Shown one piece after another: positions 25,693 to 34,150 of a stretch of DNA of 64,000 bases. Made by a program: the position numbers and the translations under genes. A model generated the notes under the pieces. It saw only the letters and a program-made list of their open reading frames with translations, had not been told where the DNA came from and did not search any database. Each line of letters starts with the position of its first letter. The stretch's first letter is position 1. The DNA comes from Lacisediminihabitans sp040549465. GTDB lineage: Bacteria > Actinomycetota > Actinomycetes > Actinomycetales > Microbacteriaceae. The stretch lies in NCBI RefSeq assembly GCF_040549465.1, contig NZ_JBEPTL010000015.1, positions 1 through 64,000 of the forward strand, read 5' to 3'.

Positions 25693-27245
25693 TCGCTGTC
25701 TCCCGCCTGGTCCTCGTCGCCGGCGAGCGCGGCGAGGAGGTGTTCTTCGTCGACGTCGTCGCCATCGAGCTCTGCTTCGATCTCGCCGTCGCGTAGCACG
25801 ATGACGCGGGCCGATCCTTCCACGACCTCTTCGACCTCGGAGGAAACCAGCACGATCGCGAGCCCCTCACCGGCCAGCTCGTCGATGAGTGCCTGCACCT
25901 CCGCCTTGGCGCCGACGTCGATACCCCTGGTCGGCTCGTCGAGCAGTAGCACCTTGGGACTCATGGCCAGCCAGCGGGCGATCATCACCTTCTGCTGGTT
26001 TCCGCCGGAGAGCTCCGACACGATCTGGTCGGGGCTCGATGCCTTGATGTGCAGCCGCTTCATGAAGACGTCGACCACGGCATCCTGGTTGCTCCTGGAG
26101 GAGAATCCGCCGCGGGAGAGTCGCGGAAGGGCGGCGAGCACGATGTTGTCGCGCACCGAAAGGTTCGGCACGATGCCCTCAACCTTGCGGTCCTCCGGCA
26201 GCATCACGATGCCGGCGCGGATGGCGGCGGGAACGGAACCGCTGCGCACCGCCTTGCCGTCGATGCTGACCGAGCCGCGATCCAGCTGCATCACGCCGGC
26301 GAGAGCTTTGAGAGTCTCCGAGCGACCGGAACCGAGCAACCCGCCGAGACCGACGACCTCCCCCGGTCGAATATGCAGGCCGATGCCCTCGATCTGATGC
26401 TTGCGGCTGAGGTCTTTCGCCACCAGCACCGGCGGCGCATCGCTGGAGTGCACGGAACTGAACGCCGTCATCCCGCCGCGTTTCACCTTCTCGACGGATC
26501 GTCCGAGCATCAGTGAGATGAGTTCTACGCGTGGCAGCGCGCTGAGCGCACCGGTGTGCACCACCCTGCCATCGCGCAGCACCGTTACGCGTTCGGCGAC
26601 CCGATAGATCTCGTCCATCCGGTGGCTGACGTAGACGATGGCGATACCCTGCTCCCTGAGCAGCGAGACCACCGAAAACAGCGTCTCTACCTCACGAGCT
26701 TCGAGCGACGAGGTCGGCTCGTCCATGATCACGACGCGAGCGTTGATGCTCACGGATCGGGCGAGTGCGACCATCTGCTGGACGCCGAGGGCGAGGCTTC
26801 GAAGTGGCTTGCGCACGTCGACATTGATGCCGTAGGTGTCGAGAAGGGCACGGGCATCCGCGTACATCCGCGTGAAGTCGATGAGACCGAAACGGTTTCG
26901 TGGTTCGCGACCGAGGAAGATGTTCTGCGCCACCGACATCAGCGGGATCAGGTTCACCTCCTGGTAGATCGTGCTGACTCCCGCGCGCTGGGCGTCGAGC
27001 GGCCGGGCGAATTTTGCGGCACTTCCACCGAGCAGTAACTGGCCATCGTCCGGTTGGTAGACACCGGTGAGCACCTTGATGAGCGTGGACTTCCCCGCGC
27101 CGTTCTCCCCCATGAGGGCGAGACTCTCGCCGGGGCGAACGGCGAAGTCGACGGAGTCGAGGGCGGTGACGCCGGCGAATTTCTTCGTCACCCCTCGTGC
27201 TTCCAGCACCGGTGTGGCTGTATGGTCGGCGGACTCGTCGGTCAT
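25689..27245 (-). CDS. ytfR: Sugar ABC transporter ATP-binding protein, tandem domains, YtfR-like
   Basis: About 518 residues with two ABC domains, as in RbsA/XylG/YtfR. The first has Walker A GENGAGKST and a degenerate signature LALGVQQMVALARS. The second has GLLGSGRSE as its Walker A-like loop, signature LSGGNQQKVMIARWL and Walker B LLLDEPTRGIDVG. The start at 27245 is chosen because AAGGAGG lies seven bases before it, while the ATG at 27251 is only one base from that site. It energises uptake through the two permeases. Confidence 0.92.
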   Translation of the reverse strand: MTDESADHTATPVLEARGVTKKFAGVTALDSVDFAVRPGESLALMGENGAGKSTLIKVLTGVYQPDDGQLLLGGSAAKFARPLDAQRAGVSTIYQEVNLIPLMSVAQNIFLGREPRNRFGLIDFTRMYADARALLDTYGINVDVRKPLRSLALGVQQMVALARSVSINARVVIMDEPTSSLEAREVETLFSVVSLLREQGIAIVYVSHRMDEIYRVAERVTVLRDGRVVHTGALSALPRVELISLMLGRSVEKVKRGGMTAFSSVHSSDAPPVLVAKDLSRKHQIEGIGLHIRPGEVVGLGGLLGSGRSETLKALAGVMQLDRGSVSIDGKAVRSGSVPAAIRAGIVMLPEDRKVEGIVPNLSVRDNIVLAALPRLSRGGFSSRSNQDAVVDVFMKRLHIKASSPDQIVSELSGGNQQKVMIARWLAMSPKVLLLDEPTRGIDVGAKAEVQALIDELAGEGLAIVLVSSEVEEVVEGSARVIVLRDGEIEAELDGDDVDEEHLLAALAGDEDQAGDSE

Positions 27246-27289
27246 GACCATGCCTCCTTGCGATCGTCATTGATACGGCTACCTCGCGT

Positions 27290-27328
27290 GGCCAGCGCAC
27301 CGGCGGCGATGCCGTCGGTGCGCTGGCC
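27290..27328 (-). promoter_or_regulatory. Intercistronic hairpin between ytfQ and ytfR homologues
   Basis: GGCCAGCGCACCG (27290-27302) pairs perfectly with CGGTGCGCTGGCC (27316-27328), a 13-base-pair stem with a 13-base loop. It lies between the binding-protein gene and the rest of the operon. Such hairpins typically protect or partly terminate the mRNA so that the binding protein is made in excess. Confidence 0.7.
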
Positions 27329-27336
27329 GAGGTGCC

Positions 27337-28410
27337 TTAGAAGGCGGAATCCACCTTGTTGGCAGCGTTGGAAGGATCGTACTCCGAGTCCTGGATCACG
27401 ATGTCCTGGCCGACAGGGCTTCCGGAGAGGAAGGTCTTCAGGGTCGCGAAGGCGAGCGGACCGAACCGCGGGTTCGACTCGATGACACCGTTGTACGAAC
27501 CGGCCACGATCTGCTGCACAGCGTTCTTGGTTCCGTCGATCGAGTAAATCTGGATGTCTTTGCCTGCGGTCTTACCAGCCGCGAGGATGGCCGCCTGGGC
27601 GCCGAGCCCCATCTCGTCGTTCTCCGCATAGACCGCGGTGATCTCCGGATGCGACTGCAGCAGCTGCTCGGTCACCGACTGGCCCTTGTCACGAGCGAAG
27701 TCACCGGTCTGCTGGGCGACGATCTTGATGTCGGGCGCCTTAGCAGTGAGCTGGTCGACGAAACCCTTAGTGCGGTCGGTGGTCACACCGTTGCCGGAGG
27801 AGCCGAGGAGGATCGCGACATTGCCCTTGCCGCCGGTGCCCTTGATCAGCTGGTCGGCTGCGCGCTTGCCCTGCTCGACGAAGTTCGACCCGAGGAACGA
27901 GACGTAGTCGGTGCAGGCGGTGGCGTTGAGCTTGCGGTCCACGGTAAGCACCGGGATGTTCTTGTCACGGGCAGCCTTGAGCGCCGGTTCAAGGCCATCG
28001 GAGTTCAGCGGGGCGACGATCAGCACGTTCGCGCCCTGGGAAATCAGGTCCTGGATGTCGGAGATCTGCTTGGAGAGCGTCGACTGCGCGTTGGTCTTGA
28101 TGAACTTCTTGACACCGATCTTCGCAGCCTCGTCGGTGATCGACTGGGTCTCCGCGATGCGGAAGGGGTTGTCTTCCTTCTCCGACTGGGAGAAGCCGAC
28201 CACAGCATTCTTGAGGTCGATCTTCTTGCCCTTGTAGTCGGCGAGCGAACAGGTCGGGCCGTCCGAGGGCTTGACGGTCTGCTGGGTCTTCGGTGCGGAG
28301 GAACTTCCGCCGGTCGTTCCCGTGTTGGTGCATCCGGCGAGGGCGAGTCCGAGAGCCGCGACGAACGCGACCGTGCCGGCAAGGGATTGCACCTTACGTT
28401 TCGTGATCAT
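27337..28410 (-). CDS. ytfQ: Sugar ABC transporter substrate-binding lipoprotein, YtfQ-like
   Basis: 357 residues. A signal peptide with lipobox LAGC (Cys about residue 26) is followed by a periplasmic-binding-protein type 1 fold: FSQSEKEDNPFRIAETQS, APLNSDGLEPALKAARD, LTVDRKLNA, and YAENDEMGLGAQAAI. The run of motifs follows the E. coli galactofuranose-binding protein YtfQ in order. The start at 28410 is chosen for AAGGAAG upstream. First gene of the transporter operon, downstream of the DeoR-type regulator. Confidence 0.9.
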   Translation of the reverse strand: MITKRKVQSLAGTVAFVAALGLALAGCTNTGTTGGSSSAPKTQQTVKPSDGPTCSLADYKGKKIDLKNAVVGFSQSEKEDNPFRIAETQSITDEAAKIGVKKFIKTNAQSTLSKQISDIQDLISQGANVLIVAPLNSDGLEPALKAARDKNIPVLTVDRKLNATACTDYVSFLGSNFVEQGKRAADQLIKGTGGKGNVAILLGSSGNGVTTDRTKGFVDQLTAKAPDIKIVAQQTGDFARDKGQSVTEQLLQSHPEITAVYAENDEMGLGAQAAILAAGKTAGKDIQIYSIDGTKNAVQQIVAGSYNGVIESNPRFGPLAFATLKTFLSGSPVGQDIVIQDSEYDPSNAANKVDSAF

Positions 28411-28454
28411 GGTGTCCAACTTCCTTGTTAGATGTGGTTGCAGAGTGTTCCGAC

Positions 28455-28502
28455 TTGAGTCGAATCGCTCAAAACATAGCAATAGGTTTCAGAAGCGAAA
28501 CC
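28455..28502 (-). promoter_or_regulatory. Candidate operator of the ytfQRT-yjfF operon
   Basis: Two inverted repeats lie upstream of ytfQ: TTGAG/CTCAA (28455-28459 and 28468-28472) and GGTTTC/GAAACC (28485-28490 and 28497-28502). They sit between the DeoR-type regulator gene and the operon it probably controls. This assignment is inference from position. Confidence 0.45.
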
Positions 28503-28521
28503 GTTCCCCATTGGATTGTTG

Positions 28522-29310
28522 CTAAAACGTGTCCGAAAGTCCAGAGGCAATTGTTGCAATATGCACGGTGACCCCTTTGTGCGACAGGCTCTCGATCTCG
28601 TGCGCCGGCGACCCGGCATCCGTGACCAGTTGGCTGATGGAGTCGGTCGGCAGCGTCTGGATGGCGGTGCGCAGGCCGAGCTTGGTGTGGTCGGCGAGCA
28701 CCACCACCTGGTTACCGGACGCGGCCATCGCCCGGTCGGCATCCGCCACCGCCATGTTCGGCGTCGAGAGCCCGAAGTCGGCGACCAGGCCGTTGCCCGA
28801 GAGGAAAGTGGTGTCTGCGTGGATGCCGCGCAGGGTGCGATTCTTCGCATCGCCGACCAGCGCGAGGATCGATGCGCGCAGGGTTCCCCCGGTCATGATC
28901 ACTTGGTTTCCGGGGGAATCGACGAAGGCCTGGGCCACCGGAAGCGAGTTGGTGATGATCGTCAGCCCTGTTCGCTGACGCAGCTGTTTGGCGAGCGCCT
29001 CCGTTGTGGTTCCCGGCCAGATGATGAGCACCTCGCCGTCGTGAACGAGGGATGCCGCGAGCCGTCCGATGGCTTCCTTCTCGGGGATCGCCTGCACGAT
29101 CTTCTCGGCATAGGGCGACTCGACCGGCGACTCTCCCGCCACCGCGCCGCCGTGTGTTCTCGTCAGCTTGCCAACGGAGTCGAGATAGTCCAGGTCCCGC
29201 CGGATGGTCACGGCAGAGGACTCGAGCACGGCGGCGAGCGAGGTGATCGAGACAGCACCATCGGCTCGAAGCGAATCGAGGATCAAATTGCGGCGTTGGG
29301 CGGCGATCAC
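28522..29310 (-). CDS. DeoR/GlpR-family transcriptional regulator
   Basis: 262 residues. The N-terminal winged helix (QRRNLILDSLRADGAVSITSLAAVL... and SAVTIRRDLDYLD) is a DeoR-type DNA-binding domain. The C-terminal DeoRC sensor follows, with IWPGTTTEALAKQL and FLSGNGLVADFGLS, where a phosphorylated sugar usually binds. It lies immediately upstream of and in the same orientation as the ytf-like transporter and is therefore the likely local regulator. Effector unknown. Confidence 0.92.
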   Translation of the reverse strand: MIAAQRRNLILDSLRADGAVSITSLAAVLESSAVTIRRDLDYLDSVGKLTRTHGGAVAGESPVESPYAEKIVQAIPEKEAIGRLAASLVHDGEVLIIWPGTTTEALAKQLRQRTGLTIITNSLPVAQAFVDSPGNQVIMTGGTLRASILALVGDAKNRTLRGIHADTTFLSGNGLVADFGLSTPNMAVADADRAMAASGNQVVVLADHTKLGLRTAIQTLPTDSISQLVTDAGSPAHEIESLSHKGVTVHIATIASGLSDTF

Positions 29311-29377
29311 CAGCCCATGCTAGACACAGGACGTGCTTTTGTGATCAGTTGTGATCTTTTTCGTGCGTTGTGCGGTT

Positions 29378-30043
29378 CTAGCGTTCACCCATAGCGAGGG
29401 GGTCGGAGTCGCCGAGCGACGGGGTGGCGAACCGCACGGTCAGCGAGGTTCGTTCGTCACTGTCGGCGAGTGCGCCATCCGGATCGAGGCTCGCGGTCTC
29501 GAGTGCACGGTAAACGGTCGCCCGCGAGGTTCCGAGCTCCTGCGAGATCTCACGCACCGTCGCACCCTGCTCCTTGAGCATGAGCACCCGCTCGACGTTC
29601 GTCGGCGACAGCGCGCGCGGGCGTCCGGCCACCCTGCCCCGGGCCCGTGCGGCGTAGACGCCCACCATCGTCCGTTCGCGGATGAGGCAGCGCTCGAGTT
29701 CATTGAAAGCCGAGATGATTGTGAGCAGCGCGTTGCCCTCGTCGCCCGAGGTGTCCATCTCCTCGGCGATGGACGTCACGCCGACGCCCCTCCGACCGAG
29801 GAGTTCGAGCAGCGAGAGCACATTCGGCGAGGTACTTCCGAGACGGTCGAGCCGCCAGACGACCAGGGTGTCACCATCGCCGATGTGGTCGAGCGCCGCT
29901 GTCAGCTCTGTGCGTATCGGGGTGGCGACGTGCGCGCTGATGTCTTCGAAGATCGTGTCGACGCCACGCTTCGTGAGCAGGTCGCGCTGGAATTCGGCGT
30001 TGTGCTCGAGGGGCCCGACCCACAGGTAACCGACTCTGGTCAC
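29378..30043 (-). CDS. Resolvase-fold protein without the catalytic serine
   Basis: About 221 residues from GTG 30043. An N-terminal serine-recombinase fold is followed by a C-terminal helix-turn-helix (TVREISQELGTSRATVYRALE). The conserved late motif is intact (DTLVVWRLDRLGS), but where active enzymes read YARVST this protein reads YLWVGP, so both the catalytic serine and the preceding Arg are gone. It is likely a DNA-binding regulator or accessory protein instead of an active recombinase. An upstream ATG (30106) is possible but adds an atypical leader. No inverted repeats suggesting a current transposon flank it. Confidence 0.82.
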   Translation of the reverse strand: MTRVGYLWVGPLEHNAEFQRDLLTKRGVDTIFEDISAHVATPIRTELTAALDHIGDGDTLVVWRLDRLGSTSPNVLSLLELLGRRGVGVTSIAEEMDTSGDEGNALLTIISAFNELERCLIRERTMVGVYAARARGRVAGRPRALSPTNVERVLMLKEQGATVREISQELGTSRATVYRALETASLDPDGALADSDERTSLTVRFATPSLGDSDPLAMGER

Positions 30044-30191
30044 TACTCGTCTCACCCCGGCCCACGACTGACAGCCCGGCAACGGCAACGAGCTTGATTG
30101 TGGCAAATCGTATCACCGCCGCCCGCGAGCACCCGGGCAACGGATCAGACGACGTGAATGAGTTGTCGGTCGATCTCGCTAACCTGAGCCC

Positions 30192-30761
30192 ATGAGCGAT
30201 GATCCCGGTCGGCGGTGTCCGTGGGCGGAGAGTTCGCCCGCCATGCAGCAGTATCACGACACGGAGTGGGGTGTCCCCTCCCACGATGACCGCTATCTCT
30301 TCGAGATGCTGGTGCTCGAGGGAGCGCAGGCTGGCCTGTCATGGTCGACGGTGCTGAACCGACGTCAGGGCTATCGCGCGGCCTTCGCCGGCTTCGATCC
30401 GGTGAAGGTCGCGCAATTCACCGATGCGACGCTCGAGAAGCTGCGCGACGATGAGGGAATCATCCGCAACCGTCTCAAGATCTATGGCACTCGCACGAAC
30501 GCGCAGGCCTTCCTCCGCGTGCAGCAGGAGTGTGGAACATTCGCCGATTATCTGTGGGGGTGGGTGGATGACGCAACCATTGTGCACCGTCCGAAATCCC
30601 TCGGCGAGCTCCCGCCGACCACCGAACTCTCCGACCGCCTGAGCAAGGACCTCAAACGCCGAGGATTCGCCTTCGTCGGCTCCACGATCGTCTACGCCAT
30701 GCTCGAGGCGACGGGCCTGATCGACGACCACGTCGTCGATTGCCCGCAGAAACGACAGTAG
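30192..30761 (+). CDS. tag: DNA-3-methyladenine glycosylase I
   Basis: 189 residues, the usual size of Tag. It removes 3-methyladenine from DNA in base excision repair. Zinc ligands are present at both ends: C9 (RRCPWA), H22 (YHDTEWG), H180 and C184 (DDHVVDCPQ). The core EMLVLEGAQAGLSWSTVLNRRQGYRAAF and the GFAFVGSTIVYAMLEATG helix are characteristic. It converges on the ABC exporter permease and the two stop codons abut. Confidence 0.96.
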   Translation: MSDDPGRRCPWAESSPAMQQYHDTEWGVPSHDDRYLFEMLVLEGAQAGLSWSTVLNRRQGYRAAFAGFDPVKVAQFTDATLEKLRDDEGIIRNRLKIYGTRTNAQAFLRVQQECGTFADYLWGWVDDATIVHRPKSLGELPPTTELSDRLSKDLKRRGFAFVGSTIVYAMLEATGLIDDHVVDCPQKRQ

Positions 30762-32333
30762 CTAACGCTGGCGCTGCAACCGTACGAGCATCTCCGACGA
30801 GCCAAGGTCGAGTCGCCTGCCACCGAGACGGATGCCGACGACCATCAGCACTGAGCCGAGAACGACGCCGACGACCAGGCCGATCCATCCGATCAGCGCC
30901 TGCTGCGTTGCCGCCGTGACGATGAGCAGCACGACCTCTGGAATGACGAGCACCGCGAGGATGCCCCAGGTCGCGAAGGTGGTCAGCGTGGTCGTGAACC
31001 CGGCCCCCGGCGGTGACTTGAATGGATTGTCTCCGGGTGCCGGCACCGGAACCGCGACGATCGCCGAGGAGAAGCTCGAAATACCGAACCCGGTGAGCAG
31101 CGTTCCCAGGGAGAGTCCGAGAAGCGCCGGGAGAAGTCGCCACAGGTCAGCAGCCCACACCGACGCGATGGAGAAAATGACGACGATCGGCAGCGAGAAG
31201 GTCGCAAGGGCGACGACGCGGCCGATCCTGTCATCCGCACCACGGATGCCAGAGGCCACGTGAGTCGCGAAGGCAGTTCCGTCGTAGGAGAGGTCGGTGA
31301 AGATCGACAGCGACAGGAACAGCGCCACAATCGGAGCCATCGCGACCAGCACGCCGAGGGACTGTTCGTTGTGACTGTAGAAGTACATCAGGACGGGCAC
31401 GACGGGCACGATGAGCAGTTGGCGCGCATAACGCGGGTCGCGCACCCAGTAGGTCAGGGACCGCGCGGCGACGGCGCCCCACGGCCTATCCGGAACGAGG
31501 CCGAGCAACCCGAGTTTACCTCGCGCTCTCTGCTTGGAGGCGGTGTGGGCCGGCTTGACCAGTGCGATGGCGAGGCTTCGGCGCCACAGCAGCGCGACCG
31601 CCAGCAGCACGACGATCCCGATGAGGAACTTGATCGCCGCAGGCCCGTAGGAGCCACGTGCGATCTCCGACGGCACTGCCCAGATTGCGCCGAGTGGTGT
31701 CCAGGACAGCGCGCCGGCGAATCCGGGCAGAGCATCGGCGACGTTTCTGATACCTGAGGTGACGGAGATGATGATCGGTCCGAGCAACACCAGCGGAATG
31801 AAGAGGATGATGCTGCCGATCTCCCGGAATCGTCGACCAGACGAGAAGCTGGAGCTCAGCGTGGTGACCATCCGCGCACCGATCACGCAGGTGAGTGTGC
31901 CGATCACGCCGCAGAGCATGGCCACGAGAGCGATGACGGGATGCCGCCACCAGGTTCCCGCCGTGGCGAGGGCCGCCAGCAGGGTCACGATGCCCGGCAC
32001 GCCGAGCACGCCCGACACTGCGAGCCCGAGCAGCAGCTGGTTGAAGGGGATCGGGAAGGTCACCAGGCGGGCCGGATCGAGCGTCTGGTCCACACCGGAA
32101 GCGATGAGCGGGATGATGATCCAGCCGAGCACCGCGGCCGATCCGGCGAGGATCACGATGGTACGGGAGAGCTCGATGGGCGCACCGCTCAGCGTGAACA
32201 GTCCGATGACCGCGAACAGCAGCAGGCCGAGGCCATAGAGTCCGCCGATGATCACCGCGACGAGTTGCCATGGGCTCCTCAACAGCGAGTTCTTGAGAAC
32301 GAGCAGGCGAAGCCTTAGGAGATGCGCAACCAT
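30762..32333 (-). CDS. ABC exporter, multi-spanning permease
   Basis: 523 residues, at least ten hydrophobic segments, starting LLRLRLLVLKNSLLRSPWQL. It is partnered by the ATPase whose 3' end it overlaps by 19 bases, so the two form an ABC-2-like exporter. The start at 32333 is preferred over an earlier in-frame Met, which would add an arginine-rich leader inside the ATPase gene. The exported substrate is unknown. Such two-gene modules often handle peptides, lipids or drugs. Confidence 0.85.
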   Translation of the reverse strand: MVAHLLRLRLLVLKNSLLRSPWQLVAVIIGGLYGLGLLLFAVIGLFTLSGAPIELSRTIVILAGSAAVLGWIIIPLIASGVDQTLDPARLVTFPIPFNQLLLGLAVSGVLGVPGIVTLLAALATAGTWWRHPVIALVAMLCGVIGTLTCVIGARMVTTLSSSFSSGRRFREIGSIILFIPLVLLGPIIISVTSGIRNVADALPGFAGALSWTPLGAIWAVPSEIARGSYGPAAIKFLIGIVVLLAVALLWRRSLAIALVKPAHTASKQRARGKLGLLGLVPDRPWGAVAARSLTYWVRDPRYARQLLIVPVVPVLMYFYSHNEQSLGVLVAMAPIVALFLSLSIFTDLSYDGTAFATHVASGIRGADDRIGRVVALATFSLPIVVIFSIASVWAADLWRLLPALLGLSLGTLLTGFGISSFSSAIVAVPVPAPGDNPFKSPPGAGFTTTLTTFATWGILAVLVIPEVVLLIVTAATQQALIGWIGLVVGVVLGSVLMVVGIRLGGRRLDLGSSEMLVRLQRQR

Positions 32334-33115
32334 TCCGGCCCCTCCGCGTGGTGGCGTCCGCCGACCAACTCGACGAAACGATCCTCGAGAGTCGAACCGC
32401 CGCGCACCTCGTCGATGGTGCCGGCGGCGAGCACGCGACCGGCGGCGATCACAGCGACGTGGTCGCACATCCGCTGCACGAGGTCCATGGCGTGACTCGA
32501 CACGATCACGGTGCCACCGGAGCGTACATAGCCCTGCAGGATGTCGCGGATGTTCGCCGCCGAAACCGGATCGACCGATTCGAACGGCTCGTCGAGCGCG
32601 AGCAACCGTGGAGCATGCACCAGGGCGCAGGCCAGCGCGATCTTCTTGGTCATGCCAGCCGAGTAGTCGACGACAAGGGTTCCTGCGGCGCTGTCGAGGT
32701 CGAGGAGTCTGAGCAGGTCGGCGACGCGCTCCGAGACGGTGTCACGGCTCATGCCCGACAGCAGACCGGAGTAGGTGACCAGCTGCTCACCGGTCAGCCT
32801 GTCGAAGAGCCGAACCCCGTCCGAGAGAACGCCCACCAGCCGCTTCGCCTCGATGAGGTTGCGCCAGACATCCACCCCGTGGATCGAGATCTCGCCGGCG
32901 TCCGGCCTGAGAAGGCCCGTGGCCATCGACAGGGTGGTGGTCTTGCCCGCGCCGTTCGGGCCGACCAGTCCGTAGAACGAGCCGGCCGGAACATCCAGGT
33001 CGATGCCGTCGACGGCGACCTTGTCACCGAATCGCTTGCGGAGGCCCCGGATGGACAGGGCGGGAACCCCGTCATCCTGCGAGCTATTCTGCTGGGTTAC
33101 GTTGGGATCGGGCAC
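32315..33115 (-). CDS. ABC exporter, ATP-binding protein
   Basis: 266 residues with Walker A GPNGAGKTT, signature YSAGMTKKIALACAL (a degenerate LSGGQ with AGM) and Walker B LLALDEPFESVDPVS. The Q-loop region MATGLLRPDAGEI is normal. It is of the CcmA/ABC-2 exporter type. The unusual signature YSAG suggests a divergent subfamily. First gene of a two-gene operon. Confidence 0.92.
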   Translation of the reverse strand: MPDPNVTQQNSSQDDGVPALSIRGLRKRFGDKVAVDGIDLDVPAGSFYGLVGPNGAGKTTTLSMATGLLRPDAGEISIHGVDVWRNLIEAKRLVGVLSDGVRLFDRLTGEQLVTYSGLLSGMSRDTVSERVADLLRLLDLDSAAGTLVVDYSAGMTKKIALACALVHAPRLLALDEPFESVDPVSAANIRDILQGYVRSGGTVIVSSHAMDLVQRMCDHVAVIAAGRVLAAGTIDEVRGGSTLEDRFVELVGGRHHAEGPEWLRIS

Positions 33116-33241
33116 AGTGCACCTGCCTCTTCGTTACTCGGATTCGCCACACATTACCCGCGCGACGAAGATCGGCTCAGGTATCCAGCGTTCTCCCAGA
33201 GCTCGGAGAATGGACACGGACAGGCCGCAGCCACGCCCCGC

Positions 33242-33305
33242 GGATGCCACGGCTCGCGGATGCCACGGCTCGCGGATGCCACGCACCACGGATGCCATGG
33301 CTCAG
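33242..33305. repeat. Four tandem copies of a 16-base repeat
   Basis: Units 33242-33257 and 33258-33273 are identical (GGATGCCACGGCTCGC). Unit 3 (33274-33289) and unit 4 (33290-33305) diverge in their second halves but keep GGATGCCA. A degenerate fifth copy precedes them (33226-33241). The array lies between the ABC ATPase and azoreductase genes and its last bases reach the azoreductase stop codon. Confidence 0.85.
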
Positions 33306-33955
33306 GCCTCCGCGAGGCGCTTAGCGATGGCGGCAGCGTCGAGGTGCGCCTGCTCGAGCTCGGCGTGACTCTGGTCGATCCTGTCCGCCATCGTCGGGAT
33401 GCTCTCGGCCAGCGTCAGGCTCGTGGCAATGACCGATGTGGTCATCCCGAGCGCCGTTCCGAGAATGAGTTCGAGCACCGGAACCGCGTGGTCCCAGCCC
33501 TCCGTCGCACTCCCTGTCTCGTAGGAACCTCCCCTGCTGGTCACAATCACGGCTGGGCGTCCGGCGAGCGGCTGGGTCTCTACGTCGAAGGGCGCGGTGA
33601 CTCCTGGCACATGGATGTAGTCGACCCACGCCTTCAGCGCCGATGGCAGCGAGTAGTTGTACATCGGCGCACCGACGAGCAGCACATCGGCGGCGACGAG
33701 TTCGAGGATCAACTCCTGCTGCAGCGTCTCGGCATCCGCTGGCGGCTTGGCCCCCTCCGGACGCAGTCGTGGTGGCCAGTGCAGGGCGGCATCCGGGATG
33801 TGCGGAATCGGGTTGAGGTGCAGATCACGGTAGACGACGGTGAAATCGTTACCGTGGCTGCGCCACTCGTCGGCGAAGGTGCGGGTGATGGCGCGCGACC
33901 GCGAGCGCTCCGGGTCGGCAGACGAGTCGAGATGAAGCAGGGTGGGCATGGTCAT
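33302..33955 (-). CDS. azoR: FMN-dependent NADH-azoreductase
   Basis: About 217 residues of the AzoR family. The phosphate loop is LLHLDSSADPERSRSR, the flavin segment is GAPMYNYSLPSALKAWVDY, and SRGGSYE supplies the third FMN contact. These enzymes reduce azo dyes and quinones with NADH through FMN. Start 33955 or 33949 (two in-frame ATGs six bases apart), and no ribosome site decides between them. The 3' end runs into the tandem repeat array. Confidence 0.9.
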   Translation of the reverse strand: MTMPTLLHLDSSADPERSRSRAITRTFADEWRSHGNDFTVVYRDLHLNPIPHIPDAALHWPPRLRPEGAKPPADAETLQQELILELVAADVLLVGAPMYNYSLPSALKAWVDYIHVPGVTAPFDVETQPLAGRPAVIVTSRGGSYETGSATEGWDHAVPVLELILGTALGMTTSVIATSLTLAESIPTMADRIDQSHAELEQAHLDAAAIAKRLAEA

Positions 33956-34030
33956 CACGCTATACGGCGCACCCAATGGATGACAGCTCGGGTGCAGGTG
34001 TGGATCTCGCCACCCAGCTCGCCCTCCGTC

Positions 34031-34118
34031 GTGCCAAATGAAGGCACTCTCGGGTAGCCCCTCCCGTATCTTCGGGGCACGGATCGGTTCAGAGGCGCAG
34101 ATCCCCTTCATTTGGCAC
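34031..34118. repeat. Perfect 14-base inverted repeat with a 60-base spacer
   Basis: GTGCCAAATGAAGG (34031-34044) recurs inverted as CCTTCATTTGGCAC (34105-34118). It occupies the divergent intergenic region between azoreductase (-) and the ParA-like gene (+). It could be a paired operator or a small MITE-like element. The spacer contains no gene. Confidence 0.8.
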
Positions 34119-34150
34119 AGCCGTTACCGGGATCTCTTAGTATGTGGGGC

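Noticed and set aside
24194..26397. Two long plus-strand frames opposite the sugar ABC genes
   Set aside because: Low-complexity, RG/ED-rich translations typical of antisense frames.
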